NCBI GenBank assembly: GCA_021414085.1
Contig: JAIOPC010000002.1
Location: forward strand, 223,973-287,972
Direction: 5' to 3'
Source of the DNA: Actinomycetes bacterium
GTDB lineage: Bacteria > Actinomycetota > Acidimicrobiia > Acidimicrobiales > Ilumatobacteraceae
Length of the DNA: 64,000 nt
Each line of letters starts with the position of its first letter. Position 1 is the stretch's first letter. The translations under genes and the position numbers were made by a program. The notes under the pieces are model-generated. The model saw nothing but the letters and a program-made list of their open reading frames with translations. It searched no databases and was not told the origin of the DNA. Shown here one piece after another: positions 17,721-25,877 of this stretch.

Positions 17721-18590
17721 CTAGCCACCAAACGCCTCGCTGATGCGCTGCGCCAACGGATAGGCCAAGAACACGATGGTGGTGACAACGAACCCCACCG
17801 TCGGCCCGGAGAGATTCGCGTTTGCTTTGTCGGCTGCGCGCTCGAGATCATCGAGCGCTTTGGCGCGCATCGCTTCCGACAGCGTCGCCACGGTTTCGCC
17901 GATCGACACGCCCTGTACACCTTGGCGTTCGATGCTGGCGGCCAGCTCGCTGATTTCGCGGACGTCGTAGTCGCGGCCGAACTCGTCGAGTGCCTCCCAT
18001 ACGGCGACACCTCGTTGGGGTGCCGCTGAAATGTGCTGACGCAATGTGTCGAAGGACTCACTTGCCCCGACTGCGAGAGCAAACGAGATTGCCTCTTCAA
18101 CGCTTTGATCTGTGGTCAGCCCAACGGCCACGAGTTGCACGAAGTCGTTCGATGCTCGACGTATCTCGCGGCGCTGGCGGTCGATCTTGCTGGCGACATC
18201 GTTCAGCGAAACCCAACCGGCCAGCAATGCACACGACACTGCGAAGATCGGCCAAACAGGCGACAACGCAAGCGCGCCAAGCGACATCAGTGCCGCCACT
18301 CCGGCAAGTACGGCGAACAACATCACGCCGGCCGCGACTATCACCTTTGTCACGACTGCGGCCGGTGTGAGTTGCACGATCGGCAATCCACTCCCGAAGC
18401 GCTTTGCAACCCATCGTCCGAGCCCGCCTGCCGCCACGGAGTCGGTCCACGCAGTTCTTCCGTCGGTGCCTTGCATGCGCCCACGAGCGATAGCCAACGA
18501 TCGCGGTGCGCGGCGAAACGAGAACACAACACACCAGCAGCCAGCTGCCGTGATCACGCCAACGAGTGCTCCGACCTGAAGGGGATTCAT
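17721..18590 (-). CDS. tadC: Tad pilus assembly membrane protein TadC
   Basis: The 289-residue type II secretion F-like (GspF domain) protein has N-terminal helices, a cytoplasmic domain (SNDFVQLVAVGLTTDQSVEEAISFA), then a conserved ASIERQGVQGVSIGETVATLSEAMRAKALDDLERAADKANAN region and C-terminal helix. TadC and TadB form the inner-membrane platform driven by the TadA/CpaF ATPase. The ATG at 18590 overlaps the tadB stop (ATGA); the longer frame to 18680 is not supported. Confidence 0.85.
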   Translation of the reverse strand: MNPLQVGALVGVITAAGCWCVVFSFRRAPRSLAIARGRMQGTDGRTAWTDSVAAGGLGRWVAKRFGSGLPIVQLTPAAVVTKVIVAAGVMLFAVLAGVAALMSLGALALSPVWPIFAVSCALLAGWVSLNDVASKIDRQRREIRRASNDFVQLVAVGLTTDQSVEEAISFALAVGASESFDTLRQHISAAPQRGVAVWEALDEFGRDYDVREISELAASIERQGVQGVSIGETVATLSEAMRAKALDDLERAADKANANLSGPTVGFVVTTIVFLAYPLAQRISEAFGG

Positions 18591-19471
18591 TGCGTTGCCA
18601 CCCGCTCGGCCGCCAGTCGATAGCGAGTCGGCGACTCGTAACGACACAGCGATCGCAGCCACAGCACACAGCCCAGCCACAGGCTGAGTGGCAACAAGAG
18701 CACGACTTGGCCAACCGCAGTGTTGTAAGGATCGAGCAGCCCACCCGCGGCGAAGCGCAGGTAAGTAACCAACAGCCCGCCAATCACCACCAGGCGTTTC
18801 ATGCTCGACTGATACACGGCGCGAGTTCTGTCGATGCGCTCACGCGCTGTGACCTCGTATCGGGCTGCGGCCGCGAGGGAGTTCACTGTGCCGTACAGCC
18901 GACCGGCGCCAGTCGAACCACCAATCACCAAGCAGATCGCAGCAATCGCTGCGTCGGCGGTGGGATGTGCAAGCTCCTCCGCCAGATCCGCCAGGGCATT
19001 CTCGGTCCGGTAACCCTGTCGACGACGCTGCGTGAAGTGCTGTAGCGCTCCGGTGATTGCCGCCGGCGGGCGAAGTGCCACTTGCTCGAGCGCCTCTTCA
19101 GCACCGACAGCGGATCCGCGCAGCGTGTCGCGTAAGTCTTCCAACCACTTTGCGATTCCCTCGATACGCCGACGTTCGTCGTCGGCTCGCTGATCGTGAA
19201 GCAGGCGCTTCCAGGAGAAGACCATCGCCGCGACCAACAACGAGAGCATGAGCCAACGAGTCGCAAGCAGCACAAGGAAGCCGGTTGCTGTGGCGAGAAG
19301 TACGCGATTGCCGTTGATGCTGAATGCGCTCGACGCGACTCTGTTTGTGGCTGCGAGTGAAATTGAGCGTGGCGTCTCGGTAGCTGCACGGCCCACCGCA
19401 AAGGTTGCGGCGCCGAGCAGCAAGCACACCGCCAGCGCAATCGCTGTTGGAGGCACGACTGTGGCGAGCAC
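18587..19471 (-). CDS. tadB: Tad pilus assembly membrane protein TadB
   Basis: The 294-residue GspF-domain protein has two N-terminal helices, a helix pair near residues 55-85, the cytoplasmic segment WLEDLRDTLRGSAVGAEEALEQVA (a typical TadB signature) and two C-terminal helices. It is TadC's partner in the inner-membrane platform. The GTG start at 19471 is 3 nt after the cpaF stop, so it was translated right after the ATPase in the intact operon. With cpaF split, its transcription now depends on promoters in or beyond the inserted element. Confidence 0.85.
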   Translation of the reverse strand: MLATVVPPTAIALAVCLLLGAATFAVGRAATETPRSISLAATNRVASSAFSINGNRVLLATATGFLVLLATRWLMLSLLVAAMVFSWKRLLHDQRADDERRRIEGIAKWLEDLRDTLRGSAVGAEEALEQVALRPPAAITGALQHFTQRRRQGYRTENALADLAEELAHPTADAAIAAICLVIGGSTGAGRLYGTVNSLAAAARYEVTARERIDRTRAVYQSSMKRLVVIGGLLVTYLRFAAGGLLDPYNTAVGQVVLLLPLSLWLGCVLWLRSLCRYESPTRYRLAAERVATQ

Positions 19472-19474
19472 AGC

Positions 19475-20161
19475 TCAGACTCCAACCAACGCGCAATCGA
19501 GACCCGCGCGAAGGGGTCGGTGAGTATCGCCTGCGCCGTGCCACCAGTCGGTAGTGAAGCCAACGTCGGCTGCGAGCAGGCGCTCAAGCATCGCCCTCTG
19601 TGGTTCGCTTGCTGGACGCGCCCGACCATCGACACTGTCGGGTCGGCTGGAGAAGAGTCGATGCATGATGAATCGTGCGCCGTCTTCCTCCACCGACGGC
19701 GCAACAATCTCCGTCACGTAACGCCCCGTGCGGTTGTTGCCGGTGACGTGCACCACAAGATCGACGCTGCGATACACCTGCCAGCGCGCCATACGCAGCT
19801 CGATCTGATGGTGGTACGCGATGAGTTCGGCCAATCGCTCGATTCCATCCTTCGCCGAGCCGCCGTGCACCGTCGCCATCGCGCCTTGCCCGATCGACAT
19901 CGCCTGCACCAGCGCGCCGCCTTCAGCGCCGCGGACCTCGCCGACGACGATCCAATCGGCACGCGTGCGCAAGGCCGGGACCATCATGTCGTGACAGGAG
20001 ATGCCAACCCCGTCGGACGTGCTCGGCACGCGCGCTTGGTAGGCGTGCACGAACCGATGGCGACCCATGCTCGCCAAGTTCAATTCGAAATCCGTCTCGA
20101 CCGTGACGATGACATCATCGATGTCGACTTCGGCGACCAACGAACGTAGAAGCGTCGTCTT
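19475..20161 (-). pseudogene. cpaF: 3' half of disrupted cpaF/tadA pilus ATPase
   Basis: This part encodes the C-terminal half of the type II/IV secretion-type ATPase, beginning at the Walker A lysine (KTTLLRSLVAEVD). It includes the Walker B region ADWIVVGEVRGAEG, histidines in TVHGG and the C-terminal region. The open frame extends 21 nt into the element arm to a GTG at 20182 (VSKYNVGKTTLL), giving a possible truncated product without the N-terminal domain and with a wrong P-loop (no GxxG). The other half is at 31411-32073. The full protein should hexamerise and hydrolyse ATP to power Flp pilus assembly. Confidence 0.93.
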
Positions 20162-20188
20162 CCCGACATTGTATTTAGACACCCGCTC
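20160..20188. other. Left attachment site of the integrated element
   Basis: The crossover dinucleotide TT (20160-20161) is followed by a 27-nt arm at 20162-20188. Read on the minus strand, the arm begins GAGCGGGTGTCT, has a nine-base variable middle, and ends GTCGGG. The right end carries the same arm in opposite orientation (31382-31408). On the outside lies the 3' part of cpaF. Confidence 0.85.
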
Positions 20189-20228
20189 AGACTAGAATCC
20201 CTTATGAATCAGCCCGAAAGGCCACAAC

Positions 20229-21644
20229 TTGTCGTTCCTCGAACTTCCCAGGCGGGCTGCCATCTATTGCCGCATCTCCCAGGATCGCTCCGACGAACGG
20301 CTTGGCGTTGAACGGCAGGAAACCGAATGCCGCGCTCTTGCGGACCGCAACGGTTGGGAAGTTATCCGAACGTTTGTCGATGACAACATCTCGGCGTACT
20401 CAGGGAAGACCCGACCACAGTTCGAGTTGATGTTGGCTGACATCGCGGCTGACGAGATCGATCTGGTTGTTGCGTGGCACCCCGACAGGCTCTACCGAGG
20501 ATTCACTGAATTCCTTCGACTGTCGAAGCTGATGAAGCTGCATGGGGCCACCGTGCACACGGTGATGGCTGGCGAGGTTGATCTCAGCACGGCGGCGGGC
20601 CAGATGATGGCGGAGATCATGACATCGTTCGCCCAATACGAGTCAAAGCAAAAGGCCGACAGAATCCGTTCCAAACACGCGCAGTCGGCGCGCGCAGGGC
20701 TGGCACACGGTGGGCCGAGGCCATTTGGCTATGAGCGAGTCCAGGGGAAGCCCGGCACGCTCGCCATCGTTGAGAGTGAGGCGGAGGTCATCCGTGAGGC
20801 CGCCAACCGCGTCCTAGCAGGCGAATCCGTCAGGGCGATCTCGATTGACTTCACGAATCGCGGTATCGCGACTGTTCGAGGCGGTCGGTGGCAGTTGAAG
20901 GCTCTATCCGACATCCTCGCGTCGCCGAGAATCGCGGGCCTAAGACCTGCCGGTGGCGAAGGCATCGCCGCCGCGACGTGGGACCCGATTCTTGACCGGC
21001 AGACGTGGGAACGGGTACACGCGATGGTTACGCACGGAACCGTTGGACGCAGACCGCGAACCAACGTGCTCAGCGGCTTCCTGTGGTGTGGGAGATGCGG
21101 CCAGCGGATGTTCGGAGTAGCAAAGACTTACCGCGGCAAGCGCAGACGCCAGTACGAGTGCCGTCGTGATGGCCAGGGCCTAGGCGCGTGTGCCGCGCTA
21201 AGCGTTGAGGCTGGACCACTTGAGTCATACGTCAGCGGATTGGTCTTCGGTGCCGCCGATGGCGCTGACCTCGGGCACCTTCGACGTTCTCGACGGGTTG
21301 GCGATCAAGCCGCGTTGGCATCAAGGCTGGAGGAGGACGAACAGCTACTCAGTGACCTGGCGAAAGACTTCGGTAACCGAGTAATCAGTCGCCCTGAATG
21401 GTTCGCTGCGCGGGTGCCTGTTGAAGAACGCATCGATGAGAGTCGCCGCGGCCTGGCTCGACTCGCACCAAATGATCTCATCCCCGCGGACCTTGCTGAC
21501 GTAGCGGGTCGTTGGGAAGCCCTGACTTTCGACCAGCGCCGCGCTGTGATTGCGCTGTTCATCGGCAAAATCTTCATCGATCCGGCCACGCACAAGGGGG
21601 GTCGCTTCTCTCCGGTGAGAGTACGCGTGGAATGGGCAGCGTGA
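20229..21644 (+). CDS. Large serine recombinase (integrase of the element)
   Basis: The 471-residue protein has the resolvase/invertase catalytic domain at about 9-155: AIYCRISQDRSDERLGVERQ carries the nucleophilic serine in YCRIS, and RADxR-like residues follow. A recombinase domain comes next (about 165-265), then a zinc-ribbon with CGRCGQRM and YECRRDGQGLGAC, and a coiled coil near 350-400. It catalyses attP x attB integration through a 2-nt staggered cut. The only in-frame start is TTG 20229, with GAAAGG 7 nt upstream. It sits directly inside the left attachment site, as is usual. Confidence 0.93.
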   Translation: MSFLELPRRAAIYCRISQDRSDERLGVERQETECRALADRNGWEVIRTFVDDNISAYSGKTRPQFELMLADIAADEIDLVVAWHPDRLYRGFTEFLRLSKLMKLHGATVHTVMAGEVDLSTAAGQMMAEIMTSFAQYESKQKADRIRSKHAQSARAGLAHGGPRPFGYERVQGKPGTLAIVESEAEVIREAANRVLAGESVRAISIDFTNRGIATVRGGRWQLKALSDILASPRIAGLRPAGGEGIAAATWDPILDRQTWERVHAMVTHGTVGRRPRTNVLSGFLWCGRCGQRMFGVAKTYRGKRRRQYECRRDGQGLGACAALSVEAGPLESYVSGLVFGAADGADLGHLRRSRRVGDQAALASRLEEDEQLLSDLAKDFGNRVISRPEWFAARVPVEERIDESRRGLARLAPNDLIPADLADVAGRWEALTFDQRRAVIALFIGKIFIDPATHKGGRFSPVRVRVEWAA

Positions 21645-21824
21645 GCACGCCACCACCCTGTGTGGGTTGGACCCTCGACCTCAAAAAACCTGTCAAGTGA
21701 TTTCTCAAAATCCAATAAGACCTGGTCAGAGGCTGTTTTGGGTGCTTGAGGCCTGTCAAGAGTCCTTGTCAGGAATCGCGATTCGCGCATCGTCTCGCAG
21801 AAGGGTGGGTGTAGAGCATCCTTC

Positions 21825-22157
21825 GTGGACGCCACTAGCCGCGATGAGAGACGGAGCGATGAACTCCCCATCGCGCGGCTTGTTGATGATAGGACCCCGT
21901 CCTCACCGTCGAGCGAGACTCAGACCGATGGCGTAGCGAGTGAAGTACGGAACGGCTCTTCGCGCACGCCAGTACCGACCTTGCGGCTCAAAGCGTCGTC
22001 GGGTGATTCTCACCAACGACTGATTGAACAGGGTCGCCTTGACGCACGATCACTGCGTCAAGTCGCTGGCTTGGATTCCCCTTCAACTGACTTGTTGGTT
22101 CTTGCTCGTCTCGACAGGCTCATCAGTGGCCCATCCGCTCGGGAGCGAACCGTGTGA
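21825..22157 (+). CDS. Small basic protein upstream of the replication gene (possible)
   Basis: A 110-residue frame with a GTG start. The first 60 residues are low-complexity and charged; the last 40 (RLIEQGRLDARSLRQVAGLDSPSTDLLVLARLDRLI) could form two or three helices. Its place between the integrase and the initiator would suit a recombination directionality factor or copy-control protein, but nothing in the sequence proves either. It may be non-coding. The stretch 21645-21824 before it has no gene; it contains the short repeat CCTGTCAAG twice. Confidence 0.35.
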   Translation: MDATSRDERRSDELPIARLVDDRTPSSPSSETQTDGVASEVRNGSSRTPVPTLRLKASSGDSHQRLIEQGRLDARSLRQVAGLDSPSTDLLVLARLDRLISGPSARERTV

Positions 22158-22165
22158 GAACGAGA

Positions 22166-22198
22166 AGGCCGGGGCACTGCGTTAACAGTCCCCGGCCT
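22166..22198. other. Near-perfect hairpin just upstream of the initiator gene (candidate replication origin)
   Basis: Stem AGGCCGGGG (22166-22174) pairs with CCCCGGCCT (22190-22198). Inside it, after a single bulged C, ACTG (22176-22179) pairs with CAGT (22186-22189), leaving the loop CGTTAA. No T-run follows, which argues against a simple Rho-independent terminator. It lies 20 nt before the initiator ATG, where a rolling-circle double-strand origin could be. Confidence 0.55.
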
Positions 22199-22217
22199 GG
22201 TCGTCACGGAGTGACCC

Positions 22218-23456
22218 ATGACCGACAGAGGCCAGAGTAACCCACCTCGACAATCCTGCGCTGCCGTAACGCGCGCGCCAGACGTAAGCCAACCGCGTCG
22301 CGACTTCGTCGAGGTGGCTGACACAGCCGGGCCGGACGTAGCGGTTGTTGACCCGCAGTCGCAGCCCTACCCCGGCGTAACTCGCGGGACTAGCAGGTCT
22401 TGGAATGCATCAAACATTGATGATCACCTTTCGTGTCCGGCCACCTCGTCCCTCGTTGGCATTGACACGATTCGGGTGCGTGGCGCAGTGAGTGGGGTCG
22501 CACCTCGTGACGTGTGGGGAAGCGCTCACGACATTCATCGCGGGTGGAGGGCGGGAACGGCATACACGGTCTACCTGCATGACGATGTCCACCTAAAGGT
22601 TCAGTTCGGGCAAGGTGAGGCTGCTCATCTCGCAACGGCATCGTTCGAGTTCTGTGTCCCGCGGGTGGCGAACGGCGACAACCTCCACCCCGTTGACCTA
22701 CCGACCGCGCTATCGCAGGTCGAGGCGATGTATCAACGTGCGAGGCGATACGTGAACTGGAGCGTTCCTTCATCGCACCTCGATGTAATGCGACTCGACC
22801 TCGCGCTTAACTGCTTGTCTCCTTCTCCAACGATCACCTCGACTTGGATCGAGGCGATCTCGCGACTGAGAGGGCCATACCACCCAAAGGTCGAGCGGTA
22901 CTCCAACGTTGATGGCTACACGAGTCTCCGTCGAGGTTCACCGAAACGTTGGTTCCTCACCGCTTACGACAAGGCCGAGGAACTGCTTAGCAAGGCAAAC
23001 AGCACCAATGACCCGATCAGACGACAGACCTTCCTCGACTTAAGCATCGCTGCCACTGGGGTACTCAGGCTGGAACTACAGCTTCGGCGACCTGTTCTCG
23101 TCGATAGGGGCATCAGGACTCTTACGGACCTCACCCCATCGATACTGCAGCAGTTCCATCGCCGCTACGTTGAACAGATGCAGTTCCATCGCGAAGTCGG
23201 CGGCATGACCAAAGTGAAATCCATCGCCGACACCGTTGACGCCACAGAACGGCTTCCGCTTGCGACGTTGATTGGCAGCCTCTGGCTCGAAGCGCAAGGC
23301 GTCAGTGTCGAACCAGACCCACGCACGAAGCTCAAGTACCGACGGATGGCAGAGCAGTACGACCTCTCCGTCGCAGACTTCGTGAACTTCGCCACGACGC
23401 AAACCATCCGCCTCGATTACGACAACGCAAGGCTGATCGTTCGAGACGCGACCTAA
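22218..23456 (+). CDS. Replication initiator resembling filamentous-phage gpII/CRI proteins
   Basis: The 412-residue protein has a disordered N-terminal 60-70 residues, then a region with the successive signatures of the Phage_CRI/gpII-type initiators: MRLDLALN near 190, SPKRWFLTAYDKAEEL near 240 and GVLRLELQLRR near 275. In those families the protein nicks the origin and starts rolling-circle replication. A classical HUH triad is not obvious (there is one His in DDVHLKVQF), so I assign by the R-D, Y-D-K and R-L-E-L pattern. A hairpin lies directly upstream. The real start could be later than the ATG at 22218. Confidence 0.6.
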   Translation: MTDRGQSNPPRQSCAAVTRAPDVSQPRRDFVEVADTAGPDVAVVDPQSQPYPGVTRGTSRSWNASNIDDHLSCPATSSLVGIDTIRVRGAVSGVAPRDVWGSAHDIHRGWRAGTAYTVYLHDDVHLKVQFGQGEAAHLATASFEFCVPRVANGDNLHPVDLPTALSQVEAMYQRARRYVNWSVPSSHLDVMRLDLALNCLSPSPTITSTWIEAISRLRGPYHPKVERYSNVDGYTSLRRGSPKRWFLTAYDKAEELLSKANSTNDPIRRQTFLDLSIAATGVLRLELQLRRPVLVDRGIRTLTDLTPSILQQFHRRYVEQMQFHREVGGMTKVKSIADTVDATERLPLATLIGSLWLEAQGVSVEPDPRTKLKYRRMAEQYDLSVADFVNFATTQTIRLDYDNARLIVRDAT

Positions 23457-23732
23457 CGCTGGCAATCGCGCATGCAACAAGATGGATTCATCTTTGGTTT
23501 CCGTTCCGATTGCTATCGCGACCTCACGCCGTAATCTCGTTTCCCAAATCGATGCAGTCGGGTGGCTCGCAGTGTTACGCGCCGTTCTAATCGCCCGCAG
23601 AGGCCCGATCCTGAGCTTCTAGCAACCGCGTCCGCACAACGAGCACAACCCGTCGGCGTGAGGCACACCGAGCCGTAGACGGTTGACAGAATTCAAGATG
23701 AATCCATGTTGGATCGATGCGTGGCTGCCTTG

Positions 23733-24146
23733 TCATGGGCGTGTCGCGTTCACGTCGGTCCATTTGCGACCTACCGAAGGTCGGCCACGATCATCAGCCA
23801 CGTATCCCGCTGACTCCATAAGCTGCTCGGCTCGCCGCACCATCTCGGGTTCGCGGCGCAGTAGCGCAGGTTCGGCGTTGGCGTGTCGAGTAAACGCAGT
23901 GAACCCGCCTCGGAAGTCTCGGGCACCAGCGAGCTTGAAGAAGACCCTGACGTAAGCATCGAACGTGTCCTCTCGTCCATGCTTGTAGCGACTTCGGTAG
24001 TGCTCGACCGACTGCGGCGTGTCGAGTGATCGAGGAATACTTCCGCCACCGCCAACTCGCCGAACGACAGGCTCATGCTTTGCGTTGCAGATCGTGCAAG
24101 TCCCCAGAAGTAGACCGTGGATGCAATCTGCATCTGGATCGCCCAT
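23733..24146 (-). CDS. Hypothetical protein with N-terminal zinc-knuckle-like motif
   Basis: The 137-residue protein starts with CIHGLLLGTCTICNAK, a C-x9-C-x2-C arrangement that may bind zinc with the His. An Arg-rich helical segment follows (YRSRYKHGREDTFDAYVRVFFKLAG). I know no function. It lies in the element on the opposite strand from the initiator; 23457-23732 upstream of its stop has no recognisable gene. Protein-like composition and the compact Cys/His start support it as a real gene. Confidence 0.55.
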   Translation of the reverse strand: MGDPDADCIHGLLLGTCTICNAKHEPVVRRVGGGGSIPRSLDTPQSVEHYRSRYKHGREDTFDAYVRVFFKLAGARDFRGGFTAFTRHANAEPALLRREPEMVRRAEQLMESAGYVADDRGRPSVGRKWTDVNATRP

Positions 24147-24353
24147 GAGGCCATCATGCCAGCAAGCTGTTGGGCTACGCGCCAGATAGCGGTCTCCGAA
24201 CCATCCTCGACCTCAGCGTTATGTGATGGGCAAGCGAGACGTGGCGAGCGCGACCTGACCGCAATTAGACCTGCGAACGCGGCACGACTTCGACGCGACG
24301 AAGGTGAGCACGCACAGCATCCTGATCGAATGAGACCCTCGTTCTCTGCTGTG

Positions 24354-24393
24354 GTGGTCTCCTGTGGTCTCCTGTGGTCTCCTGTGGTCACCT
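24354..24393. repeat. Four 10-bp direct repeats (iteron-like)
   Basis: GTGGTCTCCT occurs three times without interruption (24354-24383), and a fourth copy has one change (GTGGTCACCT, 24384-24393). The array lies between two small genes of the element and has the length of a plasmid iteron or short operator array. Confidence 0.75.
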
Positions 24394-24410
24394 TGTAGAA
24401 GTTCGCGCGG

Positions 24411-24707
24411 ATGAGTCAAGACCTCTTGCCAATCCATACCCACGAATACCGCCAACCTTGCAGACGCGCCACAGTGACCTGTGGTCCCGAAGAAAAATCG
24501 ACGTTTGGTGTGGTGTGTTTTCTCACCCGCGACGAGCATCGACGCGATGGCCTGGAGGTCGCATTACGAAGAAAGCAGCATGACCTATACCTACGGATGC
24601 TCGACTGCCCGCTGAGCGAACTGTCGGACTTGGGATGGGAGCGGTACCGGCTCGCCGAAATTGAGTGGTTTCCTATTCCCCAGGGGCTTCGTCTGCCAGT
24701 CCAATGA
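24411..24707 (+). CDS. Small hypothetical protein (possible)
   Basis: A 98-residue frame whose second half (LYLRMLDCPLSELSDLGWER, then YRLAEIEWFPIP) reads like a genuine folded protein. No family is recognised. There is no convincing ribosome binding site at the ATG. The opposite strand is also open here, so the call is tentative. The 243 nt between its stop and the restriction gene hold only a possible promoter. Confidence 0.4.
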   Translation: MSQDLLPIHTHEYRQPCRRATVTCGPEEKSTFGVVCFLTRDEHRRDGLEVALRRKQHDLYLRMLDCPLSELSDLGWERYRLAEIEWFPIPQGLRLPVQ

Positions 24708-24829
24708 GTATGTACCCCCACGATCCTCTTGGATACTCGCTGATTGCGAACTCCGCGCAAGCCGCACACAGTGGCCAGCCTCCCAGCATGCCGTCGGCGG
24801 GAACGCCCCTACACAAGTCGCATCGCATA

Positions 24830-24858
24830 TTGACTAGACGAAACAATCGTCGAACTAT
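24830..24858 (+). promoter_or_regulatory. Possible sigma-70 promoter upstream of the restriction endonuclease gene
   Basis: TTGACT (24830-24835) and AACTAT (24853-24858) are separated by 17 nt, with the endonuclease start about 95 nt downstream. The -35 is good and the -10 is poor. Confidence 0.3.
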
Positions 24859-24950
24859 GACGCCGAGGCGCAGGTCTATGGTGCACCTTGTGTCGGTGCT
24901 CCCGCGGACGGTCAGCGCAGCGCTCGACCAGGCCGGAGTAATGTGCCGCG

Positions 24951-25877
24951 ATGGCGACGCGGGGCAGCTATGGCATAGCCGAGTGGTACGGGCGAGACAT
25001 CACGCTCATGTCGGTGGAGGAGCGCAAAGCAGTTGCAATCGAAGCAGTTTCCCATCACAGCCGTGAGAAGTCGAAACGCATCTGTCCGTTCGCGCTGAAG
25101 GAAACCCTTTGCTCGAAGAAGGGTGGTGTGTGCTCGATCCGCCCCTACACAGCGGAGAAAGGTGAGGTCGAGGCGCAGTTGCCTATCGTCACGGTCTGTC
25201 CGATGCGTTTCCTGGAGAACGCCGACCTGTTGCGATGGGTCGCGAAAACCATGCTGGGCACCTCTGATGACGTGGTCGCTGTGAAGGAAACGCCGTTCCT
25301 CAAACGGGCTGGGGCAAGCGTGGGCGACGAGGAGAGCGCGAAAGCCGGTCGAATCGATTGGCTTCTTGTGGACACGGCATCGACGCCGCGTCGTATGGCC
25401 GCATTGGAAACGCAGAGTCTGTACTTCTCAGGCGGCAACATGCGACACGACTTCGACATGTATCTCACGTCTGATGTGCTCTTCAAACCTCCGAAGGCCC
25501 GTCGGCCCGACTATCGCTCTGGTGGCCCCAAGCGGTTGTCGCCGCAACTCGCGGTCAAAGTCCCGCTCCTGCGCGCGTGGGGAATCAAGATGGCTGTGAT
25601 GGTCGATGACTTCTTCTTCAACGAAATGGCGACGATGCCTGAGATCACTGGAACGAATGACGCGGACAAGCTGCTGACCGCGGAGATCGTGTGGTTCGTC
25701 GCGAAGTACGAGGGGGCACACCTAGTGCCTAGCCGAGTCGCCTATTCGAGGCTCGATGACTCGGTGATTGCGTTGAACGCTGCGGTTCCGATGTCGGCCA
25801 CGGACTTTGCTGCGAAGCTGGACATGGATATTGCCGCGCCCGGTAACCAAGGCAAGAAGGTGTTCAATCTTTCGTGA
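24951..25877 (+). CDS. NotI-like type II restriction endonuclease
   Basis: The 308-residue protein resembles the NotI family. Four cysteines (C45, C54, C61, C83, in ICPF, LCSKK, GVCS and TVCPMRF) match the Fe-Cys4 motif that shapes NotI's DNA-recognition part. A PD-(D/E)XK-type core follows: Glu113 in VKETPF, Asp136 in RIDWLLVD and E-x-Q at 153-155 in ALETQSLYFSGG. NotI itself uses a similar D...E-x-Q active site. It cleaves unmethylated DNA. The 3' end overlaps the convergent methyltransferase gene by 14 bp. The recognition site is unknown. Confidence 0.8.
   Translation: MATRGSYGIAEWYGRDITLMSVEERKAVAIEAVSHHSREKSKRICPFALKETLCSKKGGVCSIRPYTAEKGEVEAQLPIVTVCPMRFLENADLLRWVAKTMLGTSDDVVAVKETPFLKRAGASVGDEESAKAGRIDWLLVDTASTPRRMAALETQSLYFSGGNMRHDFDMYLTSDVLFKPPKARRPDYRSGGPKRLSPQLAVKVPLLRAWGIKMAVMVDDFFFNEMATMPEITGTNDADKLLTAEIVWFVAKYEGAHLVPSRVAYSRLDDSVIALNAAVPMSATDFAAKLDMDIAAPGNQGKKVFNLS

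Noticed and set aside
17417..18100. Long N-terminal extension of the tadE gene
   Set aside because: This frame overlaps tadC and the pilin-like gene out of frame and has no family similarity; a GTG at 17416 gives a normal TadE.
20151..20157. Shared AGCGTCG at both element ends as the crossover site
   Set aside because: Joining the flanks there would give GSGNPTL instead of a P-loop. Only crossover in the TTCCC/GGGAA segment restores GSGKTT.
20204..20269. ATG at 20204 as the recombinase start
   Set aside because: It is in a different reading frame from the recombinase; an in-frame stop at 20205 leaves the TTG at 20229 as the only usable start.
23771..24391. 206-codon minus-strand frame covering the 10-bp repeats
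   Set aside because: Its start lies in the tandem repeats and the product is Ser/Arg-rich with no domain. It overlaps the better-supported zinc-knuckle-like gene in another frame.
7195..24393. CRISPR arrays
   Set aside because: The short tandem repeats at 7195-7233 and 24354-24393 have no spacers and no cas genes are present.
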